From positions 1 through 64,000 of the forward strand of contig JAJPKJ010000007.1 of the NCBI GenBank assembly GCA_021323755.1: 64,000 nt of DNA, in the 5' to 3' direction. Every line of letters starts with the position of its first letter. Positions within the stretch are counted from its first letter, which is position 1. Made by a program: the position numbers and the translations under genes. Shown here in pieces: positions 29,047 to 38,249 of this stretch. The stretch is from Chitinophagales bacterium. GTDB taxonomy: Bacteria; Bacteroidota; Bacteroidia; Chitinophagales; Chitinophagaceae. Under the pieces are notes generated by a model that saw nothing but the letters and a program-made list of their open reading frames with translations, made no database searches and was not told the origin of the DNA.

Positions 29047-29817
29047 TTGAGCATAACTATACAAACTGACGATCTCGTAAAAAAGTACGGTAACCGCACG
29101 GTAGTTAATCATGTCTCTGTAAATCTGCAGCAGGGTGAAATAGTTGGATTACTTGGCCCCAATGGCGCTGGTAAAACAACTACTTTTTATATGGTGGTTG
29201 GATTGATAAAGCCCGATGAAGGTGACGTTTTTTTGGATGAAACCAACATTACCAAATTGCCCATGTATAAACGCGCGCAAATGGGTATTGCATATTTGCC
29301 CCAGGAGGCTTCGGTCTTCCGAAAGTTAAGTGTGGAAGATAATGTGAAAGCAATTCTGGAAATGACGAAGCTTTCAAAAAAAGAACAGAAAGACAAATTG
29401 GAGTCATTGCTGGAGGAATTTGGATTAAATCATGTAAGAAAAAATAATGGCGACTCATTGAGCGGTGGCGAAAGAAGAAGGACCGAAATTGCCCGGGCAC
29501 TGGCTGTCGATCCGAAATTTATTTTACTTGATGAACCTTTTGCCGGAGTTGATCCGATCGCCGTGGAAGATATTCAGGCTGTTGTTGCCAGATTAAAATA
29601 TAAAAACATCGGCATCTTGATCACCGATCATAATGTCAATGAAACGCTCTCGATTTGTGACCGCGCATACTTATTGATTGAAGGAAAAATTTTTAAACAC
29701 GGAACTGCTGAAGAATTGGCCAACGATGAACAGGTTCGCCGTTTATATCTGGGAAGAAATTTTGAATTGAAACGTAAAGATTATCTGCATGAAGAAGCGC
29801 GAAAGGAAAGTCTGTAA
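29047..29817 (+). CDS. lptB: LPS export ABC transporter ATP-binding protein LptB
   Basis: 256 aa. Walker [21 protein letters not shown]-loop LPQEASVF, signature [15 protein letters not shown], Walker [17 protein letters not shown] and the H-loop TDHNV. The pattern, especially [13 protein letters not shown], is diagnostic for LptB, which powers LPS extraction through LptFG. The start is TTG at 29047: no ATG or GTG fits, and a TATTTTTG element (29023-29030) lies just upstream. A short extension of about 15 residues follows the usual end. metF is divergent. Confidence 0.95.
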   Translation: MSITIQTDDLVKKYGNRTVVNHVSVNLQQGEIVGLLGPNGAGKTTTFYMVVGLIKPDEGDVFLDETNITKLPMYKRAQMGIAYLPQEASVFRKLSVEDNVKAILEMTKLSKKEQKDKLESLLEEFGLNHVRKNNGDSLSGGERRRTEIARALAVDPKFILLDEPFAGVDPIAVEDIQAVVARLKYKNIGILITDHNVNETLSICDRAYLLIEGKIFKHGTAEELANDEQVRRLYLGRNFELKRKDYLHEEARKESL

Positions 29818-29958
29818 ATTCTTCAATGGGGCTAATAATACACGGTTCCCCTGGCATGGATGTCTACTGCGGGCACCGGAGTCCTATTCATAATACGCTA
29901 ACTAAATCTTCACCGATTTCTCTTTCCCATGTCATAATCATTGCTTATTTTGCTGTAA

Positions 29959-31479
29959 ATGAAATTACTGAGTCCGGCAATATCGAGGTTGGCGCGTTTA
30001 CGTCTCTGGCAAATCGAGCAGTGGATGCAGAATCCTGTGGATATGCAGCGGCAAGTGTTGCAGCATTTGGTTACCTCCGCGCAATACACCGAATTTGGGC
30101 GCAAGTATAATTTCTCAAAAATATTTTCCATCAAAGAATTTAAGAAAGCGGTCCCCATTCATGAATATGATGACCTGAAACCATATATCCAGCGCATCAT
30201 GAACGGCGAACAAAATATTTTGTGGGATACCCCGGTGAGTTGGTTTGCAAAAAGTAGCGGCACGACGAGCGATAAGAGCAAATTCATTCCGGTCAGTGAA
30301 GAAAGTTTGCAGGATTGCCATTACAAGGGCGCGAAGGATGTGTTGACGATGTATTATAATTTTAATCCCGATTCTGATCTGCTTACGGGCAAAGGTTTGG
30401 TAATCGGCGGAAGTCATAATATCAATCAGCTCAATGAAGAAGCGCATTATGGAGATCTGAGCGCTTTGCTCTTGCAAAATTCTCCGTTTTGGGCAACCTG
30501 GCTACGCACCCCGGAATTAAATATTGCCCTGCTCGATGAATGGGAAAATAAGATCGAAAAGCTCGCACAAAATACCATCAACGAAAACGTAACCTCTATT
30601 TCCGGCGTTCCAACATGGACGATGGTTTTGATAAAACGTATTTTGGAAATGACGGGCAAAACTACATTGGGTGAAGTTTGGCCTTCGCTGGAATTATACA
30701 TCCATGGTGGCGTTTCGTTTACTCCTTACCGTGAGCAATTTGAAAAACTGATCGGCAGAAAAATAAATTATCTCGACATGTATAATGCGAGTGAAGGATT
30801 TTTTGCGGCCCAGGCAAATCCCAATGACGATGGCATGTTGTTATTTTTAGACCATGGGATTTTTATGGAATTCATGCCCATTGAAGAATACGGAAGACAA
30901 CAGCCGGAAACCATCGGGTTGAAAGATGTTGAAATTGGTGAACAATATGCCCTGGTTATCAATACCAACGGCGGCCTATGGCGATATCTTTTAGGGGATA
31001 CGATCCAATTCACTTCCCTAAATCCTTACCGGATAAAAGTGACGGGAAGACTAAAGCATTATATAAATGCGTTTGGAGAAGAAGTGATCGTCGATAATTC
31101 TGATAAGGCAATCGCTATTGCTTGTGAAAAAACAAATGCGGTCGTGAATGATTACACTGCAGCCCCGGTTTATTTTAGCGACAACAGTAACGGCGCCCAT
31201 GAATGGCTAATCGAGTTTGAAAAAATCCCGGAAAATATTAGTCACTTTACCTACGAATTGGACAACGCATTAAAAAACATTAACAGCGATTACGAAGCCA
31301 AGCGCCATAAGGATATTGCGCTGCGAATGCCTTTGGTAAAAGCCTTGCCAAAAGGTTTATTTACAGAATGGCTCCGCAGCAAAGGCAAGTTGGGCGGGCA
31401 GCACAAGGTTCCGCGTTTATCCAACGACAGAAAATATATTGATGAAATAAATGCTTTGGAATTGCGTTTTCATCCCTGA
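29959..31479 (+). CDS. GH3-family acyl-adenylating protein
   Basis: 506 aa that reads as a full-length GH3 protein: the nucleotide-binding loop SSGTTSDKSKFIPV, the middle motif LEMYNASEG-like LDMYNASEGFFA, GGLWRYLLGD and VTGRLKHYINAFGEEV. Plant GH3 enzymes adenylate acyl acids such as auxin or jasmonate and join them to amino acids. Bacterial homologues are common in Bacteroidota but their substrates are largely unknown. It is a single gene, overlapping the convergent membrane-protein gene by 10 bp. Confidence 0.9.
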   Translation: MKLLSPAISRLARLRLWQIEQWMQNPVDMQRQVLQHLVTSAQYTEFGRKYNFSKIFSIKEFKKAVPIHEYDDLKPYIQRIMNGEQNILWDTPVSWFAKSSGTTSDKSKFIPVSEESLQDCHYKGAKDVLTMYYNFNPDSDLLTGKGLVIGGSHNINQLNEEAHYGDLSALLLQNSPFWATWLRTPELNIALLDEWENKIEKLAQNTINENVTSISGVPTWTMVLIKRILEMTGKTTLGEVWPSLELYIHGGVSFTPYREQFEKLIGRKINYLDMYNASEGFFAAQANPNDDGMLLFLDHGIFMEFMPIEEYGRQQPETIGLKDVEIGEQYALVINTNGGLWRYLLGDTIQFTSLNPYRIKVTGRLKHYINAFGEEVIVDNSDKAIAIACEKTNAVVNDYTAAPVYFSDNSNGAHEWLIEFEKIPENISHFTYELDNALKNINSDYEAKRHKDIALRMPLVKALPKGLFTEWLRSKGKLGGQHKVPRLSNDRKYIDEINALELRFHP

Positions 31480-32729
31480 TGCGCCTGCAGACTTTCAACT
31501 TCATTCTTTCTCAAAAAGCAAGTCACGATCATAAGACTGATAAAAACAGAAGTATAATACAAATACAAATAAGGCACATCGATAAAGCTGTAAAAAATAA
31601 CAATCGCCATCTTCAATGTTGCAAGCGGCATGTTTGAAAAATTGATCTTCCCTTTATAAAAAGAACAAATCAAAACAAATAGAACTGGAATTACAAAAGT
31701 TAACGCAATCAATAAAGAATGTAGCAAATGCATTTTCTCCGGTACAAAAAAACGCGCAAAACCCAATCCGCTTGTAAAGACCTCCGGACTATCTCGCCAG
31801 ACAATTTGAGCAAAATCAATATAATTTCCCGGTACTTTTATTAATTGAACCAGGGTGTGCCAGCCAAAAGGGAGGATGAAAAAAAATAAAATAAAAAATA
31901 ATCCGGTTGCCGCCAGTGTGAGTGCCGATCTCTTTTTCTTATTGATGAGCAAATACAAAAAGAATGCAGGCACAAAACCGATTGCCGAATAACGACTCAT
32001 CATGCAAAGAAAAATGGTAATGCTGATGAGAAAAATATTTTCCGAAATAATGGCAAGTGTCAGCGTTACATAAAATAAAGCGATGACGCCCTCTTCCGTA
32101 AGACCAATAAACCCATGATCGTCATCTGCCGAAACAAGCCAACACAGTAAAACCCCAGCGATCATTAAAATCGGTAAAAAAAAATTCCAGTTCTTTTTAA
32201 TTTGAACCATACCCAGAAAAATGAGGTAAATGATCATTATTGAACTCACCGTAACCCAACGCAAATCAATATGCAAGACAACTGCGGGCGAAAAAGGCAG
32301 CCACATAAAAGGCAAATAAATCGGTTTGCTTCCGCTCCATATTTGCGGAATATTATCGTACACATTCTTCCAATTGCCGTGCAAAAAGCGCTCGTTCATT
32401 GTTTTTATGACAGGCAGCATATCGGCATTCCGGTAATCAATCGGATTTGCAGATAGAATTAATTTTGCTCCAAAAAAAAGGAAAATGCCGGCTATTATTA
32501 TTAAAGAAATCCGCAAATAATTCTCTGGACCATTGAGATCGGTTTTATGCCATTGAAATTTTTTTCGTGGAAAGAATAGTACCAAAATGCTTATGCAAAT
32601 TCCTGCCAAAAAATAAAGGATCGAAAAAAAAGAAGGGGTCCTGGGGATATTCAGAAAATAAGTGGCACACAGCGTCTCCAGGGCAAACGCAACAAGAAGG
32701 ATCATTTTTAAACCTGCGGTTTTGAACAT
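31470..32729 (-). CDS. Polytopic membrane protein, possibly GT-C glycosyltransferase (DUF2029/GT87-like)
   Basis: 419 aa with about ten to twelve hydrophobic helices. The loop after the third helix carries NPIDYRNADMLPVIKTMNERFLHG and then YLPFMWLPFSP, an arrangement seen in DUF2029/GT87-type lipid-linked sugar mannosyltransferases. SRYSAIGFVPAF occurs mid-protein. No diagnostic catalytic motif is clear, so the glycosyltransferase idea is tentative. It is monocistronic and convergent with GH3. Confidence 0.7.
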   Translation of the reverse strand: MFKTAGLKMILLVAFALETLCATYFLNIPRTPSFFSILYFLAGICISILVLFFPRKKFQWHKTDLNGPENYLRISLIIIAGIFLFFGAKLILSANPIDYRNADMLPVIKTMNERFLHGNWKNVYDNIPQIWSGSKPIYLPFMWLPFSPAVVLHIDLRWVTVSSIMIIYLIFLGMVQIKKNWNFFLPILMIAGVLLCWLVSADDDHGFIGLTEEGVIALFYVTLTLAIISENIFLISITIFLCMMSRYSAIGFVPAFFLYLLINKKKRSALTLAATGLFFILFFFILPFGWHTLVQLIKVPGNYIDFAQIVWRDSPEVFTSGLGFARFFVPEKMHLLHSLLIALTFVIPVLFVLICSFYKGKINFSNMPLATLKMAIVIFYSFIDVPYLYLYYTSVFISLMIVTCFLRKNEVESLQAHQG

Positions 32730-32831
32730 AAATTCCGGTAACAGAATAAATATATTTATTTAAAACCAAAACCGTGAATTAATATATTTGTCCTGCTGCT
32801 AAATTGCAAAGCAATTACTCAACATTTGATC

Positions 32832-33782
32832 ATGTCATTATTTGGAAAATTAAAGCAATTTAAATTCACGCATTGGATATATAATTTGTTCCATTACAGC
32901 ATGCTTTTGCATAATAAAGCAGCTTATAAGAAGTATAATATTCGCAAATCGCTGGTCGGCTCTATTTCAAGCAAAGACTTCCCCGATAAAGAATCGCAGG
33001 CCTGGCTCGATAAAGGGGATTCAAAACAATTGGTCTCAACTAAAGATCAATTTCTTTTTTTTAACCAAGATATCCAACAACAATTATCAAAATGGAGCGA
33101 TAATGGCTTCATTATTTTAAAAGAACATTTTAATGAGGTAAAGATCCAATCTGTCAATAACGAGATCGAAAAATTAGTGGCAAAAAATAAGCTGCATTTT
33201 ACGCACGACAATAAATTAATGTTCGCCAACAGGATTTCCTCAGTAATAAAAGATATTACCCAGGAAAAAAGCCTGACTGATATTTTACATTTTATTCTTG
33301 ACAAAGAAGTGGTGCCCTTTCAAACCATAAATTTTTTGCAGGGGAGCAATCAGCGTGCGCACTCCGATAGTATTCACATGACGACATATCCCTTAGGTTA
33401 TCTCATCGCGGTGTGGATCGCGCTGGAAGATACAAATATGAATAACGGGCCGCTTTTTTATTATCCGGGAAGTCATCGTTTGCCTTATTTATTGAATAAG
33501 GATTTTAACGAAGGGGAAACTGCGCTCACACTGGGTAAAAAAGATTACCCTGATTATGAAGATGCGCTGGAAAAACTGGTTACAGAAAATAATTTTGAAA
33601 AGAAAATCTTCCTGGCAAAAAAAGGCGATGTGTTTATCTGGCACGCGAACCTGGTTCATGGTGGATTACCGGTTGTCGATAGATCACTAACCCGCAAGAG
33701 TATGGTGATTCACTACTATGCGAAAGACGTCATCAAATATCATGAGATCAGTGAGCGGCCATCTTTGTTAGCGCAGGATTAA
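32832..33782 (+). CDS. Phytanoyl-CoA dioxygenase (PhyH) family oxygenase
   Basis: 316 aa from the ATG at 32832 (the track start is a TTG two codons earlier). The double-stranded beta-helix Fe(II)/2-oxoglutarate fold is indicated by the HxD motif in RAHSDSIHM, the distal His in WHANLVHGG and a following Arg/Ser region (DRSLTRKSMVIHYYA). GPLFYYPGSHRLP is typical of PhyH. Substrate unknown; small lipids or natural products are usual. It stands 48 bp before fabG in the same direction. Confidence 0.88.
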   Translation: MSLFGKLKQFKFTHWIYNLFHYSMLLHNKAAYKKYNIRKSLVGSISSKDFPDKESQAWLDKGDSKQLVSTKDQFLFFNQDIQQQLSKWSDNGFIILKEHFNEVKIQSVNNEIEKLVAKNKLHFTHDNKLMFANRISSVIKDITQEKSLTDILHFILDKEVVPFQTINFLQGSNQRAHSDSIHMTTYPLGYLIAVWIALEDTNMNNGPLFYYPGSHRLPYLLNKDFNEGETALTLGKKDYPDYEDALEKLVTENNFEKKIFLAKKGDVFIWHANLVHGGLPVVDRSLTRKSMVIHYYAKDVIKYHEISERPSLLAQD

Positions 33783-33830
33783 CACTTAAAATTCTTTCTC
33801 TATATTGCATCACCTTTAAAAAAAACGCGA

Positions 33831-34580
33831 ATGAAATTGTTGGAAAATAAAATAGCCATTGTGACCGGCGCCAGCCGTGGTATTGGAGAAGCGATTGCTT
33901 TAAAATTGGCTGAGCACGGAGCATCAGTTGCTTTCACTTATTTAAGCAGCGATGAAAAAGCAAAAGCATTGGAAGAAAAATTACAGGGTTTTGGCGTACA
34001 AGCGCGCGCCTATAAAAGTAACGCTTCCGTATTTGCGGAATGTGAATTTTTTGTAAATGAGGTGCTGAAAGAATTTGGAACAATTGATGTTTGTGTGAAT
34101 AATGCCGGGATCTCAAAAGATAATCTACTACTGCGCATGTCACAAGAGCAGTGGGATGACGTTATCAAAGTAAATCTGAACAGCGTGTTCAACATCACCA
34201 AACAGGTTATCCGTCCGATGATGAAAGCAAGAAAAGGCTCTATCATTAACATGAGCTCAATTATCGGTATTCGCGGAAATGCAGGACAGAGTAGCTATGC
34301 AGCCTCTAAGGCCGGCATTATCGGTTTTACAAAATCAATCGCGCAGGAATTGGGTAGCCGCAATATCCGTTGTAACTCCATCGCTCCGGGTTTTATCGAA
34401 ACAGATATGACACATTATTTAAAAGACGGAGATGCATCGAAATCCTTTCTCGAAAAAATCCCTTTGGGCAGATTCGGAAGTGCAGAAGAAATTGCCAACA
34501 CAACCTTATTCCTGGCCAGCGATATGAGTTCATACATCACCGGGCAGGTCATCAGTGCATGTGGGGGATTGAATATCTAA
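33831..34580 (+). CDS. fabG: 3-oxoacyl-ACP reductase FabG (SDR family)
   Basis: 249 aa classical short-chain dehydrogenase: cofactor motif TGASRGIGEA, NNAGIS, catalytic Ser in INMSSIIG, YAASKAG (Tyr and Lys), and SIAPGFIETDM. Length and motifs match FabG, which reduces 3-oxoacyl-ACP with NADPH in fatty-acid elongation. Other SDR roles cannot be fully excluded because no fab cluster is adjacent. Confidence 0.9.
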   Translation: MKLLENKIAIVTGASRGIGEAIALKLAEHGASVAFTYLSSDEKAKALEEKLQGFGVQARAYKSNASVFAECEFFVNEVLKEFGTIDVCVNNAGISKDNLLLRMSQEQWDDVIKVNLNSVFNITKQVIRPMMKARKGSIINMSSIIGIRGNAGQSSYAASKAGIIGFTKSIAQELGSRNIRCNSIAPGFIETDMTHYLKDGDASKSFLEKIPLGRFGSAEEIANTTLFLASDMSSYITGQVISACGGLNI

Positions 34581-34611
34581 CGGTGACCATTAACCGAAAA
34601 TAAAACATACA

Positions 34612-35247
34612 ATGCAATCATATAAAAAATTACTTTCGGATAATAAAGCATGGGCTGAAAAAATGCTCAGGGAAGATCCTGAATATTTTGATCGACTCGC
34701 CCATTTGCAAACTCCCGAATTCTTATGGATCGGTTGCAGCGACAGCCGCGTTCCTGCTAACCAGATCACCGGCACCCAGCCCGGAGAAATTTTTGTTCAT
34801 CGCAATGTTGCCAATCTTGTCATTCATACCGACGTCAATCTTTTAAGTGTCCTGGAATTTGCCGTTGTCCATCTCAAAGTAAAACATATTATCGTTTGCG
34901 GTCATTATGGTTGCGGTGGAATTAAAGCGGCAATGACCAATCATGATTATAAACAAGTGCTCAACATGTGGCTGCGCAATATCAAAGATGTTTATCAGCT
35001 CTACCAGGAAGAACTTGACGCGATCGAAGATCTGGAAAAGCGCGCAGACAGGCTGACAGAACTTAATGTAAAAGAACAGGTCTTGCATCTTGCCAAAACT
35101 TCGATCATTCAACGCGCATGGAAAAATGAAAAGCGCCCAAACCTGCACGGTTGGGTCTACGGCTTGAAGGACGGAATTATCCATCCTGTGTTCGAAATGC
35201 AGGCGGGATCTCCCATTGATTCCATCTATTCATTCGATGATCTGTAA
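34612..35247 (+). CDS. can: Beta-class carbonic anhydrase
   Basis: 211 aa. The zinc ligands Cys and Asp are in CSDSRVPANQ, and His plus Cys in CGHYGCGGIKAAM. This is the standard beta-CA site that interconverts CO2 and bicarbonate. The length and the motif LHGWVYGLKDG near the end match the E. coli Can type. It follows fabG by 31 bp and may share its transcript, supplying bicarbonate for acetyl-CoA carboxylase (inference). Confidence 0.95.
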   Translation: MQSYKKLLSDNKAWAEKMLREDPEYFDRLAHLQTPEFLWIGCSDSRVPANQITGTQPGEIFVHRNVANLVIHTDVNLLSVLEFAVVHLKVKHIIVCGHYGCGGIKAAMTNHDYKQVLNMWLRNIKDVYQLYQEELDAIEDLEKRADRLTELNVKEQVLHLAKTSIIQRAWKNEKRPNLHGWVYGLKDGIIHPVFEMQAGSPIDSIYSFDDL

Positions 35248-35286
35248 ATATTAATGATCTAAGGTTCTGGGTTTGCTGACATATGA

Positions 35287-35916
35287 TCATTTACTATTTC
35301 TCTCTTCAATATAATTGTGCCACAGGATCATTGCCGCAATGGATCGATGTGGTTTCCATTTTTCAGCAATGAATAGCATTTCTTCTTTAGTGATATTAGA
35401 CGGAAGCTGTTTTACTTTTTTTAAACTATTTATCATCGCCAGATCGCCCACGGGAAAAATATCGCTTCGTTGTAATCCCATTAACAAATAAACATCAACA
35501 GTCCAGTTACCAATTCCTTTTATTTTTGTAAGCTCAATTCTAATCTCATCATCATGTAAACTGCAAATTTTTCTAATGGACAATTCACCATTCACAATAG
35601 ATAATGCAAGATGCCTGGCGTAAATCATCTTCTGCCTGCTGAAATAACAGGCTTTCATTTCTGGGTCAGTTAATGCCAATAATTTTTGGGGTGTGATGGT
35701 CCCGATCTTTTCTCTAAGCTTATTCAATGCAGCTTTTGCGGAGGCAAGAGAAACCTGCTGTTCAAGAATGATATGGATTAATGTTTCAAAATTTGGTTTT
35801 CGTTTCCACATCGGCGGATAGCCATATTGCTGAATGATTTTGCGTAGATGTTTGTCTTTTCTTGCGAGATCATCGCAGAGCTGGTGAAAATTATCTTCGC
35901 TGAATACTGTGATCAT
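35287..35916 (-). CDS. HhH-GPD family DNA glycosylase, second AlkA-like copy
   Basis: 209 aa with the hairpin TKIKGIGNWTVDVYLLMGLQ and the catalytic Asp region FPVGDLAMINS, then EKWKPHRSIAAMILWH. It is a short DNA-3-methyladenine glycosylase II-type protein. It is clearly related to the protein at 14951-15559 but diverged. The gene is 83 bp downstream of a crotonase gene, convergent with carbonic anhydrase. Confidence 0.9.
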   Translation of the reverse strand: MITVFSEDNFHQLCDDLARKDKHLRKIIQQYGYPPMWKRKPNFETLIHIILEQQVSLASAKAALNKLREKIGTITPQKLLALTDPEMKACYFSRQKMIYARHLALSIVNGELSIRKICSLHDDEIRIELTKIKGIGNWTVDVYLLMGLQRSDIFPVGDLAMINSLKKVKQLPSNITKEEMLFIAEKWKPHRSIAAMILWHNYIEERNSK

Positions 35917-35999
35917 TACTGCACGAATTTTTTCTTTCAGATTCTGTTAGGAATTACCTGAGCTCTTTCGTCTTCATGCTTTTCGTTTGCAAATTCGCG

Positions 36000-36770
36000 T
36001 TACCGTTTTTTAAATTTTTCAATGGCCTTTCTCGATTGTTCGCTAATGATTAATTTTCCGCTGATCGCCGCACGTTCTATTAATAATTTATCCCAGTGTT
36101 CTGTCCCCTGCCAAAAAGTCTTTTTCATTTCAGCCATGGCAACAGTACTTGAATGAGAAAGTGTTTCTGCAAGTCTTCGCAGGGATTCATCCATACCGGT
36201 GACATCAGGATGTAATTCTGCATACAATCCTTTACGTCTTGCCCAGTCTGTATTTCGCCACATAGTAGCATCAATGGCCAGTTGCGAAAAAGCAGAAGAT
36301 CCGATCTTTCGTTCTACTGCCGGACCAACAACAAAAGGCCCGATTCCGATTGCCAGTTCACTCAACTTTATTTCTGCCCCTTCAACAGCAATAGCATAAT
36401 CTGCAGCAGCAACCAACCCAACTCCCCCACCAACACATTTTCCATGCACACGCGCAATAATAAATTTCACACACTTGCGCATTTCATTGATCACATGGGC
36501 AAAGCCGCTAAAGAACTCCAATCCCTCTTCTTTTGTTTTTATCGCGATCAATTCATCAAAAGATGCGCCGGCACAAAAAGCTTTTTCTCCGCTGGATCGC
36601 AACACGATCACTTTTGTTTCCACATCATTACCAGCGGCATGAATTTGTTTTGCCAATTCCTCAAGAATTTTTCCAGGTAACGAATTACTTTGCGGATGAT
36701 AGAACTCAATTGAAGTGACACCGTTATGTGTTTCAACTTTCACATAGCCATTTTGGATTTCCTGTAGCAT
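36000..36770 (-). CDS. Enoyl-CoA hydratase/isomerase family protein
   Basis: 256 aa crotonase fold. The oxyanion-hole regions are KAFCAGASFDEL and VHGKCVGGGVGLVAAADYAIA, and a Glu follows in KLSELAIGIGP. The second catalytic Glu region (usually PGxGGTQ) is replaced by FVVGPAVERKIG, so hydratase activity is uncertain. It is on the minus strand, 102 bp after the PLP decarboxylase. It is not part of the paa block 11 kb away. Confidence 0.88.
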   Translation of the reverse strand: MLQEIQNGYVKVETHNGVTSIEFYHPQSNSLPGKILEELAKQIHAAGNDVETKVIVLRSSGEKAFCAGASFDELIAIKTKEEGLEFFSGFAHVINEMRKCVKFIIARVHGKCVGGGVGLVAAADYAIAVEGAEIKLSELAIGIGPFVVGPAVERKIGSSAFSQLAIDATMWRNTDWARRKGLYAELHPDVTGMDESLRRLAETLSHSSTVAMAEMKKTFWQGTEHWDKLLIERAAISGKLIISEQSRKAIEKFKKR

Positions 36771-36872
36771 AAAATGATTGGGCGGGTTTTATTGAACGGC
36801 AAATCTACGGTGAAAAAGAAAATACCAAAGACAGTAAGTTTTTATTTTGTATTTTGACCCCGGCCTAAATCT

Positions 36873-38216
36873 CTAATTCTCTTTTGCTATACTGATCATC
36901 GCCTGCAATGATCTTTCCACATCCTCATCTGTCGTTGCGTAAGAACTCACGCTAATCCGCATGGCTGCTTTCCCATGCCAGGTTGTTCCCCCGCACCAAC
37001 AGGTTCCGTCCTGCTGTATTTTTTTTATGATGTTGTTCGTAGTTTCCGAATCGCCGAAATTGACCAGCACCTGGTTCAATTCCACTTCATTTAAAATTAA
37101 AAAACCAGCATCCTGCAAACCTTCGGCAAAGCGTTTTGCCTGCCTGCAATTTTTTTCTATCATCGCTGCCAATCCTTTTTTTCCAAGAGCTTTCAACGCA
37201 GCCCAAACGGCTATACCCCGCGCCTGTCGTGACATTTCGGGAACGTATTGAAATGGCTCGCGCATGCTGATCTCGGGAAGATAGGCAGCAGTTGCAGACA
37301 TTGCTTCAAAAAGAACTTGCTTGTCTTTGACAAACGCAAAACCACAATCGTATGGAACATTGAGCCATTTATGCGCATCCGTTCCCCATGAATCCGCAAG
37401 TTCAATTCCCTTCATGAGATATTTTTTTTCCGGGGAAGCCGCAGCCCATAACCCGAAAGCGCCGTCAACATGCACCCAAACATTGTCATTTTTCACCCGA
37501 TCGCAGATTTCTTCAAGCGGATCAAATGCCCCGGAATTCACATTACCTGATTGCGCGCAAACAATGGTTGGTCCATGGATAACAGGGATCTTATTGGCGA
37601 TCATCCTTCCCTGTTCATCAACCGGAACCCGGATTATCCGGTCTCTGCCAAAACCCACCATACTCAGTGCTTTCATCAAACTCACGTGCAATTCGTCACC
37701 CGCTATCACGGTAATTTCAGGCGCGTTGAACAATCCTTTGGACTGAACATCCCATCCCTGGTTTTTTAATAATGCATGCCGGGCGGCGGCAAGACTGGTA
37801 AAGTTTGCCATTGTAGCTCCCGTAACAAAAGAGGTGACTGTATTTTTGGGTAGGCCCAGTAGGGAGACAAGCCAATTGCTGCTGACTTCTTCCAGTAATG
37901 AGGCAACCGGCGACATTACCGAAAGTGCGCCGTTTTGATCCCACACTGTTGCCATCAATTTTGCAGCCATCGCCGCTTCGAGCGAACTACCCGTTACAAA
38001 ACCAAAATATCTTCCACCGGAAGATTTTACTGTCGCTGGAGAACCATAATCATCAAGTAATGCCAATATTGCTGACGCATCAATTGAATCTTCCTGCAGG
38101 GGAGTATCTAAATATCTAAGTTTTTCGATTGCTGATGCACCTGGGTATACCGGTTGATCGCCTCTTTCATCAATATATTTTTTTGCTCTTTTCGCGAAAT
38201 CATCCAATAGATTCAT
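36873..38216 (-). CDS. PLP-dependent decarboxylase (group II, DDC/GAD-like)
   Basis: 447 aa fold-type I PLP enzyme. TGATMANFTSLAAARHALL binds the phosphate, VHVDGAFGLWAA holds the cofactor Asp, and the Schiff-base Lys is in SWGTDAHKWLNVPYDCG. The family decarboxylates aspartate, glutamate or aromatic amino acids; substrate cannot be assigned. It starts 33 bp after asd, so it is probably in the asd transcript and hence under the attenuator described upstream. Confidence 0.88.
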   Translation of the reverse strand: MNLLDDFAKRAKKYIDERGDQPVYPGASAIEKLRYLDTPLQEDSIDASAILALLDDYGSPATVKSSGGRYFGFVTGSSLEAAMAAKLMATVWDQNGALSVMSPVASLLEEVSSNWLVSLLGLPKNTVTSFVTGATMANFTSLAAARHALLKNQGWDVQSKGLFNAPEITVIAGDELHVSLMKALSMVGFGRDRIIRVPVDEQGRMIANKIPVIHGPTIVCAQSGNVNSGAFDPLEEICDRVKNDNVWVHVDGAFGLWAAASPEKKYLMKGIELADSWGTDAHKWLNVPYDCGFAFVKDKQVLFEAMSATAAYLPEISMREPFQYVPEMSRQARGIAVWAALKALGKKGLAAMIEKNCRQAKRFAEGLQDAGFLILNEVELNQVLVNFGDSETTNNIIKKIQQDGTCWCGGTTWHGKAAMRISVSSYATTDEDVERSLQAMISIAKEN

Positions 38217-38249
38217 AAGAAATATTTTAAAAGAAACTGCAAAATTTCA

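Noticed and set aside
29826-30110. 94-aa ORF ahead of and overlapping the GH3 gene
   Set aside because: It overlaps the GH3 start out of frame, has no recognisable domain and an odd composition; the GH3 frame is clearly the real one.
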